From Chitinophagaceae bacterium (GTDB lineage Bacteria; Bacteroidota; Bacteroidia; Chitinophagales; Chitinophagaceae), in contig JADKAJ010000002.1 in the NCBI GenBank assembly GCA_016719165.1, positions 372,001 to 436,000 on the forward strand: DNA of 64,000 nt, given 5' to 3'. The notes under the pieces were generated by a model, which saw only the letters and a list, made by a program, of their open reading frames with translations, was not told the DNA's origin and searched no databases. Positions 55,232-62,162 of this stretch are shown piece after piece. A program made the translations under genes and the position numbers. The number at the start of each line of letters is the position of its first letter. Positions within the stretch are counted from its first letter, which is position 1.

Positions 55232-55885
55232 ATGAATATTGAAACTGCATACTATATCATTCACCACTTTCCAAGACTATTGACTAAAACAGAGAATGCT
55301 GCGTTGCGACATTATAATGCAATGTTTAAAATAGGCAAGCCTGAAAAATACAGTTCGGTTGACACTTATAATGAAAGGATGAAATGGCATAAAGAGCATA
55401 ACAACATTACAGACGACCCAGATTCATTAAAACTTTTAGAATCCGGCATACAAAGCTTTTACATTAATACTGCGACACGAATCATTAAGCAAACACCGGA
55501 CAAAGTATTCTTCAATACTTGCCCTAACTGCAATGAACTTGCCAGGACACCTTACGCAAGACAATGTAAACACTGCGGACACAGTTGGCATGACACCATC
55601 GCCGCAAACTTTAAAGTGAGCAAGGTTTTCAGTTTGACACAAAAGCCAAACACACTTTTTTTCGCAGGTGACATTAAAAGCGGGACAATTAACAAAGGAA
55701 TGAAAATAGATTTAACGTTTTTAGGCGTTGCACTAAAACCCATAATCACAAACGTTGAGTTCATTGACTATATTTCTGAGAAGAGAGCTGAAGTTACGTT
55801 AGGTGTGACTGTTGAACAAGCCGACGATTTTGAGTATTTAAAAAAACGAGGGGTTTTAGCAATACCAATAATCATCGAACAATAA
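55232..55885 (+). CDS. Cassette A gene: zinc-ribbon protein with beta-barrel C-terminus, unknown function
   Basis: The ATG at 55232 starts MNIETAYYIIHHFPRLLTK, just after the attC-like box; the upstream ATG at 55160 lies within that structure and is rejected. The 217-residue protein has a zinc ribbon near residues 94-115 (CPNCNELA then CKHCGHSW). Its C-terminal 70 residues resemble domain 2 of EF-Tu-type translation factors (FFAGDIKSGTINKGMKIDL, AEVTLGVTVEQADDF, KKRGVLAIPI). No GTPase domain is present. I know no named family. The gene ends 4 bases before the next attC-like site, tight packing typical of cassettes. A role in binding nucleic acid or a ribosomal partner is only a suggestion. 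Confidence 0.75.
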   Translation: MNIETAYYIIHHFPRLLTKTENAALRHYNAMFKIGKPEKYSSVDTYNERMKWHKEHNNITDDPDSLKLLESGIQSFYINTATRIIKQTPDKVFFNTCPNCNELARTPYARQCKHCGHSWHDTIAANFKVSKVFSLTQKPNTLFFAGDIKSGTINKGMKIDLTFLGVALKPIITNVEFIDYISEKRAEVTLGVTVEQADDFEYLKKRGVLAIPIIIEQ

Positions 55886-55889
55886 AAAC

Positions 55890-56091
55890 GCCAGCTAACA
55901 AGGGGTTTGGCGTCATGGCGGCTTTACGAATAAATCCTCATCGATATAACATTGCTCAGCTGCATATCAATCTGACGAACAAAGCCAAGCTATAGAATAT
56001 ATTTTGATCTTCATATCTTTACTCAGCAACATATCCGGGCTGACGTAACACGGAATATCGCCACATCGCCAAGCCCTGGACGTTGGCAGAA
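55890..56091. repeat. attC-like recombination site 2 (between cassettes A and B)
   Basis: This spacer of about 200 bases starts with GCCAGCTAAC and ends with GTTGGCAGAA (56082-56091), the two outer boxes. Inside them lie TTTGGCG (55905-55911) and CGCCAAG (56067-56073), an inverted pair in the position of the L boxes. The interior shares a segment (CTTCATATCTTTACTCAGCA, from 56009) with site 3. The whole can fold as a long imperfect hairpin. No reading frame is present. Confidence 0.6.
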
Positions 56092-56109
56092 ATTTAAAAC
56101 CCTACATAC

Positions 56110-56885
56110 ATGAAACTTTCATTAATAGCAATTTTCTCAATCCTGACACTACAGTTATTTGCTCAAAAAAATCTATTTGACACATTGAAGATTGACCCTA
56201 GTTCAAAAATCATAGGACGCTATCCACAATATGACAAGTCCAAAACTTATGAAAAATATAATTTCATAATTGAAGACTCAACTGAAATAGTAGAATTTAT
56301 TAAAAAGTTGAAGATAGGAAAGGAAGTAGAAAATTCAACTGAAGACCCAAGTTTCAAATTAACCATTGTAAAGAATTTCGATGAAATTGGTTCTTGGACA
56401 ATTAATCCAATTCTGGGAGTGCAATGACCCATGACGGACACACGTACGAATTTGATTTGACGCAAATAGCAAAATTGAATAAGAAATATCCATTCAAATA
56501 TTATCATGACATTAAAGTATTTAAAGGCAGAGACGAGTATGATAAATATTTATCCGAACAAAAAAACAATCCAAAGTTTCTTTTTGACTATGGGCCACAA
56601 TTCAAATATGAAGGCAGTTTTGAAATTGAGTTTCCTAAAAATTCTAAATTCCCTCATCCAAAAGCAATTAGTGAATTCCTGACACCTTACATTGAGAAAA
56701 TTGTTAGCAAGGACGATTACACTCTTGGATATGTACTTAACTCAAAAAACATGAATAATAGAGACCAATACACAATGACAATACAAGGTTCTAAAAGACT
56801 GTTTGAGCAATTAAAGTTAGACAAGTTTAAAAACGAAAATTGGGAACCCACTGTTGAAGATGCCTATTTCTTTTATAAAAGATAA
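56110..56885 (+). pseudogene. Cassette B gene: exported unknown protein split by a frameshift
   Basis: Two overlapping frames make one protein. The first (56110-56427) has a signal peptide (MKLSLIAIFSILTLQLFAQ) and ends ...GSWTINPILGVQ. The second (56424-56885) begins MTHDGHTYEFDLTQI. Reading ctgggg in place of ctggga at 56413-56418 joins them as INPILGSAMTHDGHTYEF, so one G is probably missing from a G run near 56415-56417. The joined product would be about 258 residues, exported, with no family I recognise. Either the gene is broken or this is a sequencing error. It lies between attC-like sites 2 and 3. Confidence 0.7.
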
Positions 56886-56887
56886 AC

Positions 56888-57168
56888 TTCTGCCAACATG
56901 AACTGTGTAAAAAACCAAGCAAAAAGCTAAGTTTTTTAAGGTTTAGCTGAACAATAATTTGGCTGATACAAGCTGTTGTTTTTTACAACTGCAAATACCT
57001 GTTTCAACAATTTATTACATACTGCTATCATGGCTTGCTATCCCGGCTGACCTACCACAAATGAACTTTGGATTATAACTTCAGCTTCCTATCTTTATTC
57101 AGCAGCAGTCCGGGTAATAGATCAAATAGTGCCCAGCACAGCAGAAAACCCCGGATATTGGCTGCAAT
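56888..57168. repeat. attC-like recombination site 3 (between cassettes B and C)
   Basis: The site opens with TTCTGCCAAC at 56888-56897, the exact complement of GTTGGCAGAA at 56082-56091 on the other side of cassette B, and closes near ATTGGCTGCAATG (57157-57169). Its interior shares CTTCCTATCTTTATTCAGCA (from 57085) with the matching segment of site 2, and TTTAGCTGAACA (56942-56953) with the spacer after cassette C. At about 280 bases it is long for a classical attC. Confidence 0.55.
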
Positions 57169-57174
57169 GATAAA

Positions 57175-58068
57175 ATGAACCCGATAATATTCAATTGTGT
57201 TTTACTTTACCTGACAGTAATCTTCCTTTCTTTACTTCAGTCCCGTTTTAGACTTATTAAAGATGATCCATTTACATATTTCTTTCTGCTGATAATAACT
57301 CCTTTCTTAATATTTGGCAAATCAAAAAACATTAAAACCTGGACAGAGTTAACAGCATTTGAAATTTTTGGATATACTTTAGTGATTGCTTACGTCAATG
57401 CAAAAAGGATTTTGCCCAAGATAAACGAAGGGTATATATATGCCTACACTCTCTTTCATTGGTATTTATTGTACGACACTATTAACATAAAGGGCTTTAA
57501 CTTCTGGACTATACTAGTATTGACAATATCAGTATATCCTACATATTTAATTATTAAGTCTTCGTTTGAACACAAAATACTTGAGCAACGCAACAAAATA
57601 ATTCTTTACTATTGGTTTTTGTTCACTATCGGCTTTACTTATGCAGACCAGGTAGCTCTTGACATAGTTCAACCTGTTACAGCGTTGACTAAAATCGACT
57701 TTAGAAATACTATGTTTGTCTTCTTCTCAGCAATTCAACTATACTTTATTTCGACAATTCTTGCTCTGATGTTTGTTGGAATACCCTTTTTTCATCTTGA
57801 CCGTTCATCTGACAAATTTAAAGTCCGCTGGAAAAGAGCAATGGACGATTGGCGAGAGATTTTAACCCATAAACTTGACAACTATATTGAGTATCAAATA
57901 AACATTGTACAAGTTGTTTATATCACTATTTTTTCAGGTATCCTTTTTTATATTGACTCAGTAGAGAACTTCAGACATGTACTTATTTTCGTTTATACAG
58001 TACTAATACCAGTAGTGTTTTTTTATTTAAAATGGACACCAAAAAATAATATGGAAACAGAATTGTGA
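57175..58068 (+). CDS. Cassette C gene: multi-pass membrane protein of unknown function
   Basis: The 297-residue product has about eight hydrophobic segments (for example IIFNCVLLYLTVIFLSLLQ at the start, YFFLLIITPFLIFG, LLYDTINIKGFNFWTILVL, IQLYFISTILALMFVG, VVYITIFSGILFYI). A soluble stretch near residue 215 reads KFKVRWKRAMDDWREIL. I recognise no family. Codon use is markedly AT-rich, like cassettes A and B. It begins 6 bases after the end of attC-like site 3. The downstream spacer contains CATGCAGTCGAAAT, a loose complement of the box ATTGGCTGCAATG, so the cassette boundary is less exact on this side. Confidence 0.72.
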   Translation: MNPIIFNCVLLYLTVIFLSLLQSRFRLIKDDPFTYFFLLIITPFLIFGKSKNIKTWTELTAFEIFGYTLVIAYVNAKRILPKINEGYIYAYTLFHWYLLYDTINIKGFNFWTILVLTISVYPTYLIIKSSFEHKILEQRNKIILYYWFLFTIGFTYADQVALDIVQPVTALTKIDFRNTMFVFFSAIQLYFISTILALMFVGIPFFHLDRSSDKFKVRWKRAMDDWREILTHKLDNYIEYQINIVQVVYITIFSGILFYIDSVENFRHVLIFVYTVLIPVVFFYLKWTPKNNMETEL

Positions 58069-58375
58069 TATGCGTGCCATGCAGTCGAAATGAACATTTT
58101 AAAAATCAAATTTTTTTCACTTTTTACAATTTAGCTGAACAGTTACCAGGTTGATATAAACTGTGCCTCAGAGATTATATCTCACAAATAATCTTCACCC
58201 CTTATTTCTGCTGGGCCTTTAGTATTTTAATCTCTTCTTCCAGCAGTTGTATCTTATTCCATAATACCTGGATAGCAGAAAAGGATATCCTGGCCAGGCT
58301 GCTTTTTTCCTTATTGCCTGTTTCTTAAAAAAGAAATAGTTTTAAATGTAAACAACAAACCAACATAGTCAGAAT
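58069..58375. other. Spacer after cassette C with a shared repeat word
   Basis: This 307-base gap has TTTAGCTGAACAGTTACCAG at 58130-58149, similar to TTTAGCTGAACAATAATTTG in site 3, followed in both by a related segment (TTGATATAAACTGT here, CTGATACAAGCTGT there). This marks it as a relative of the cassette sites. From 58202 it holds a short minus-strand coding fragment, described separately. No other gene is seen. Confidence 0.55.
58202..58324 (-). pseudogene. 40-codon coiled-coil tail, possible gene fragment
   Basis: Read on the minus strand between two in-frame stops, this gives a 40-residue peptide: SSLARISFSAIQVLWNKIQ and then LLEEEIKILKAQQK before the stop. The heptad-like end and the SLARISFSAIQ phrase look like the C-terminal trimerising tail of surface or tail-fibre-type proteins in Bacteroidota. 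There is no start codon and no upstream body, so if real it is a remnant. Low confidence. Confidence 0.3.
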
Positions 58376-58756
58376 ATGAAACAAAAAACCGTCAACCTCC
58401 TTTATTGGGTAACCACCTTGCTCTTTGCAGGCTTTATGGTCTGGTCATCTGTACCGGGTGTTTCACCCAAAGGACAAACATTGCAGGTGCTGCATGATTA
58501 TCTCGGCTATCCTGTTTATTTCATTTCATTCATCAGTGTGGCCAAATTGATTGGTTCAGCAGCTATCCTCGTTCCGGCATTCAATAAAATAAAAGAATGG
58601 GCCTATGCCGGTTTGTTCTTTGACCTGTTCGGTGCCATTTTCTCTGTAGTATATGTGTCAAAAAAGTTTGACCCTGGTATGCTGTTCATATTGTTGCCAG
58701 TGGTGCTTGGAGCTTTATCCTATTATTTCTGGAACAGGAAAAAATCCTTTCAATGA
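58376..58756 (+). CDS. DoxX-like membrane protein
   Basis: The 126-residue product has four hydrophobic segments in DoxX-like order: LLYWVTTLLFAGFMVWSSV, then VYFISFISVAKLIGSAAILV with the lysine-containing second helix, AYAGLFFDLFGAIFSVVYV, and LFILLPVVLGALSYYFW. DoxX-like proteins are inner-membrane proteins of loosely defined, possibly redox-linked role. Its stop overlaps the start of the DUF1801 gene by 4 bases (ATGA), so the two are translated together. The start follows a stretch without a Shine-Dalgarno sequence, as elsewhere in this genome. Confidence 0.88.
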   Translation: MKQKTVNLLYWVTTLLFAGFMVWSSVPGVSPKGQTLQVLHDYLGYPVYFISFISVAKLIGSAAILVPAFNKIKEWAYAGLFFDLFGAIFSVVYVSKKFDPGMLFILLPVVLGALSYYFWNRKKSFQ

Positions 58757-59514
58757 AGAACGCTGCTATCACTACGGTTGATGATTATATCGCTGGTTTT
58801 CCGCCGCCGGTAAGAAAATTATTATCGGCCCTGCGGAAAACGATCAAAGCTGCTGCACCCAAAGCTGAAGAGCTGATCAGTTACCAGATGCCGGCTTACA
58901 AATACAAAGGGGTGCTGGTTTATTTTGCTGCCTTTGAAAAACATATTGGCTTTTATGCCACACCTACCGGTCATGCAACATTCAAAAAAGAATTGGCAAA
59001 CTATAAAACAGGTAAGGGCTCTGTACAGTTTCCGATAACAGAACCGTTACCACTTGACCTGGTAAAGAAAATCGTTCGGTTCAGGGTAAAAGAGAATGAA
59101 GCAAGAGCCGCAGGTAAATCCGTTGCCCTAAAATCAAAACCTGCAAAGCCTTCAGATGAAAAATTGATAAATGAATGGCTGAACAAGTTAGAAGCCCCGG
59201 TTAAAAAAGAAATTGAAGCAGTCAGACAAATAATCAGGAACAGTGCTGCAAAACTAAATGAACGGATCAAATGGAATGCACCTAGTTACTATTACAAAGA
59301 AGATATTCTCACCTTTGGCCCTTACCAAAAAGATGGAAGGCTCTTGCTGGTATTTCATCATCCTGCTGTGGTCAATATAAAGTCTGCCTTACTACAAGGT
59401 GAATACAAAGACAGAAGGCTGGTGTATTTCAATAACAGCAAAGAAGCTGCAAAGAACAAAAAGGAACTGGCCCGCATTATCAGCGAAATAATCAAAACGA
59501 TTGATAAGAAATAA
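58753..59514 (+). CDS. Protein with two DUF1801 (YdhG-like) domains
   Basis: Two DUF1801 domains lie in tandem. Residues 1-120 (TVDDYIAGFPPPVRKLLSAL, EELISYQMPAYKYKGVLVY, HIGFYATPTGHATFKKEL) form a full first copy. Residues about 130-253 (NEWLNKLEAPVKKEIEAVRQ, ERIKWNAPSYYYKEDILTF, RRLVYFNNSKEAAKNKKEL) form a second, diverged copy. The family includes proposed iron-chaperone proteins and many unknowns, and most members have one copy of about 120 residues. It overlaps the DoxX-like gene and is 18 bases from the SRPBCC gene, a grouping often seen in this phylum. Confidence 0.9.
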   Translation: MKNAAITTVDDYIAGFPPPVRKLLSALRKTIKAAAPKAEELISYQMPAYKYKGVLVYFAAFEKHIGFYATPTGHATFKKELANYKTGKGSVQFPITEPLPLDLVKKIVRFRVKENEARAAGKSVALKSKPAKPSDEKLINEWLNKLEAPVKKEIEAVRQIIRNSAAKLNERIKWNAPSYYYKEDILTFGPYQKDGRLLLVFHHPAVVNIKSALLQGEYKDRRLVYFNNSKEAAKNKKELARIISEIIKTIDKK

Positions 59515-59532
59515 TTACAAAAAACCTACGAT

Positions 59533-60393
59533 ATGATAAAAGTCACTTTCTCTGCTACCATCCATGCACCCAAACAAAGAGTCTGGTATGTGTTGTGGGA
59601 AAAATCATTTTACGAACAATGGACCAGTCTTTTTGCAGAAGGCTCCACAGTAAAAACAGATGGCTGGAAAGAGGGCACCAAAGTGCAGTTCCTCGGTCCG
59701 AAAGAAAGTGGTATGCTGAGCATTGTGGCCGTGAACAGACCTTATGAATTCATGTCTTTCCGCCACATAGGTATGATAAACCAGGGTGTGGAAGACACCG
59801 AAAGTGAAGCGGTGAAAGCCTGGGCCGGTGCTATGGAAAATTATACACTAAAAGAAGAAGCCGGCACTACTACGCTGACTGTTGAAATGGAAACGACCGA
59901 AGAGTACAAAGATTATTTCAATACAACATGGCCCAAAGCATTGGATAAAGTAAAAGAATTGTCCGAATTAAAAACAATGATCACTGTTTCAACTATTATC
60001 AATGTACCGATTGAAAAAGTATGGGATAGCTGGACAGATCCTGCACATATTGTAAACTGGAACAATGCTTCTGACGACTGGCATACACCCAGGGCAGTTA
60101 ATGATCTGCGTAAAGACGGACGATTTATTTTTAGTATGGCGGCAAAAGACGGTAGTTTCAGTTTTGACTTTGGCGGTACCTATACAGCAATTGATCCGAA
60201 AAAAAAGATCAGCTATATCATGGACGACGGAAGAGTAGCTGATGTTTTGTTTGAGCAAAACGACAGCAGTGTCACCATTACTGAAATTTTCCAGGCTGAA
60301 AATATTCATTCATTGGATATGCAGGAAGCAGGCTGGCAGACGATACTGAACAATTTTAAAAAGTATACCGAAAAATTATTTAATCTTACTTAG
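59533..60393 (+). CDS. Protein with two SRPBCC (AHSA1/START-like) domains
   Basis: The 286-residue protein contains two ligand-binding SRPBCC folds. The first (1-147) opens with IKVTFSATIHAPKQRVWYVL and has LSIVAVNRPYEFMSFRHIG. The second (148-286) opens with ITVSTIINVPIEKVWDSWT and has DFGGTYTAIDPKKKISYIM and ends GWQTILNNFKKYTEKL. Both are AHSA1-type, which bind hydrophobic ligands or partner proteins; no catalytic residues are evident. Like the gene before it, it carries an internal duplication. Its last 18 bases overlap the end of the convergent TPR gene. Confidence 0.9.
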   Translation: MIKVTFSATIHAPKQRVWYVLWEKSFYEQWTSLFAEGSTVKTDGWKEGTKVQFLGPKESGMLSIVAVNRPYEFMSFRHIGMINQGVEDTESEAVKAWAGAMENYTLKEEAGTTTLTVEMETTEEYKDYFNTTWPKALDKVKELSELKTMITVSTIINVPIEKVWDSWTDPAHIVNWNNASDDWHTPRAVNDLRKDGRFIFSMAAKDGSFSFDFGGTYTAIDPKKKISYIMDDGRVADVLFEQNDSSVTITEIFQAENIHSLDMQEAGWQTILNNFKKYTEKLFNLT

Positions 60394-60996
60394 TCCTTCC
60401 AGGCAAGAAGCATCTCCGGGCCTGATCAGCAGGGCCTTATTAAATAGTATTTTGGCATCATTACTTTTGCCCAGGTTTAAATAGGTCCAGGCCAGCATGT
60501 GGTTACCATCATAATCAAACGGGTAAAGGTTCACCACTTTTTCAAAATTCCTAGCGGCCTGTTCATACTTTCTCCGGTTATAATGAATCACTCCTGTCCA
60601 GTAATTGGTGGTTGAATGCTGCGGATCGATCTTCAATATATCTTCATATACCTGTAACAGTTTATCAAGACTTTGTAAAGCGGCTAATGGCTGGGCCAAT
60701 CCCAGTTTGGCTTCTATAGCATAAGGCCGCAGCGCTACTGCTTTCTGATAATATGATTGTGATTGCGGATAATCCTTATTCAGGTAATACAACCAGCCAA
60801 TCCGCAGGTTCAGTTCATAACTTTTTTCATCATACAATTTCGCCAGGGTGGCAATGGCATCTGTAAAATTCCTGACACTTTCCTGCGTGTAACTTTCTTT
60901 AAAAGCAGCCTGCAGTTTTGCTTCCTCTTGTGCGGTTACAAAAAGAGAAAAAAGCATTGTACTAATTCCAATAATTGATTTTTTTAAAATTCCCAT
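60376..60996 (-). CDS. Exported TPR protein
   Basis: The 206-residue protein has a signal peptide (MGILKKSIIGISTMLFSLFVTAQ) and about four tetratricopeptide repeats to the C-terminus (for example YELNLRIGWLYYLNKDYPQSQ, NYWTGVIHYNRRKYEQAARN). It should be a periplasmic scaffold. Its start overlaps the end of the TPR/barrel gene by 13 bases, so it is the last gene of a three-gene operon with that gene and the urea transporter fusion. The repeats resemble those in the N-terminal part of its neighbour. Confidence 0.88.
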   Translation of the reverse strand: MGILKKSIIGISTMLFSLFVTAQEEAKLQAAFKESYTQESVRNFTDAIATLAKLYDEKSYELNLRIGWLYYLNKDYPQSQSYYQKAVALRPYAIEAKLGLAQPLAALQSLDKLLQVYEDILKIDPQHSTTNYWTGVIHYNRRKYEQAARNFEKVVNLYPFDYDGNHMLAWTYLNLGKSNDAKILFNKALLIRPGDASCLEGLSKIK

Positions 60997-62162
60997 GATA
61001 AGCCTCCTGTAATTGAATGTTGATTAAAATTTATAGTAGTCCCAAATAATTGTCGTTGCTCATATGTATAACCAAGCTGAAAAACAGTGTTCCCGGGCAA
61101 AAGGAAAATACCGGTAACACCGGCTTTCATTTTATTGGGATCAATAGCATTGTACACATATAGTGCATCATTCTCGGCAAGGTTATGAAAATCGCCCAGG
61201 GTGATATTCTCCTCCAGCCATACATTCTTCAGCATTTTCACTCCAAGCACCTGTTTAAAATTAAAAGCTATCCCTTCCTGCTGCCGTACCATGGCGGTAG
61301 AAAAACTGTAGAGATCAAGATTACCTGAAGGATACAGGCCTAACTGCAGATTATATTGCCGTACAGAAGTGTCAGTCAGTTTACCAAGGATAGCATCAGC
61401 CTGCAGGTCGAAATAATTTCCATTGTATTTAAATCCAACAAGCAACAAATGATTGTTGTATTTGAAATTATTGAACGGCGTATGGAGATAGTGATAGGCT
61501 GCTTTTAACTGCCAGTGACGGTCAAGATTGAGCATGAGCCGGTTGTAATATTCTACCTGCCTGATGTTAATATTATTATTATGCGTAACTGCGGTCAGTA
61601 ACGGTTCATTGATCTTTTGCTGGTAAGTGGCTACAGACTGCTGCATATGAAAACCATGACTAAAGCGATTTCCCAGTCCAACCCTTGCATAAAAAGGATT
61701 CTTTCTTGATGTTACAGAGGTTTGTTTATAACTCAACTCCAATGCTGCACTGGTGAGAGCTGCCGGTTTACTCTTTTTTTCCTCTATTGACCCCTTTGAT
61801 AAATACTTTACCTCTGCCATGGCAATCTCCGGCTGGTTAAGATTTATCCTGCTCCAGTATATATAATAATGAGCTGTGTTGTTATACTGGTCCTCTTTCA
61901 GCACCACTTCATAGTGCCTGATAGCTTCGCTGTAATTGGTAAGCATAAATGCTGCATAACCAAGACGCAATCTCAGGAGCAGAAAATCCTGGTTATTGAC
62001 AATAGCTGTTTTTCCATAATTCAATAAAGCTTTCCAGTCTGCTTTTTCATATAAAGCAAATGACTGACTGTCGACAGTGGCAAAGGAAAAATCCTGTTGT
62101 GCCTTTGTATCCAAAACAGCCAGGAAGAAAGCAAGGGCGGTTGTGATGATCAGTTTCCGCAT
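60984..62162 (-). CDS. TPR plus outer-membrane beta-barrel protein (YaiO-like)
   Basis: After a signal peptide (MRKLIITTALAFFLAVLDTKAQ), residues about 25-135 form TPR-like helices (ALLNYGKTAIVNNQDFLLLR, NYSEAIRHYEVVLKEDQYNN). Residues about 150-392 show alternating aromatic strands ending in SITGGLSWEF, with a terminal phenylalanine as expected for a barrel inserted by the BAM machinery. The layout is that of YaiO-like outer-membrane proteins. It overlaps the upstream gene by 13 bases. With a urea transporter in the inner membrane and a periplasmic TPR protein, it may make part of a transport or sensing path across the envelope; this is an inference from order. Confidence 0.85.
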   Translation of the reverse strand: MRKLIITTALAFFLAVLDTKAQQDFSFATVDSQSFALYEKADWKALLNYGKTAIVNNQDFLLLRLRLGYAAFMLTNYSEAIRHYEVVLKEDQYNNTAHYYIYWSRINLNQPEIAMAEVKYLSKGSIEEKKSKPAALTSAALELSYKQTSVTSRKNPFYARVGLGNRFSHGFHMQQSVATYQQKINEPLLTAVTHNNNINIRQVEYYNRLMLNLDRHWQLKAAYHYLHTPFNNFKYNNHLLLVGFKYNGNYFDLQADAILGKLTDTSVRQYNLQLGLYPSGNLDLYSFSTAMVRQQEGIAFNFKQVLGVKMLKNVWLEENITLGDFHNLAENDALYVYNAIDPNKMKAGVTGIFLLPGNTVFQLGYTYEQRQLFGTTINFNQHSITGGLSWEF

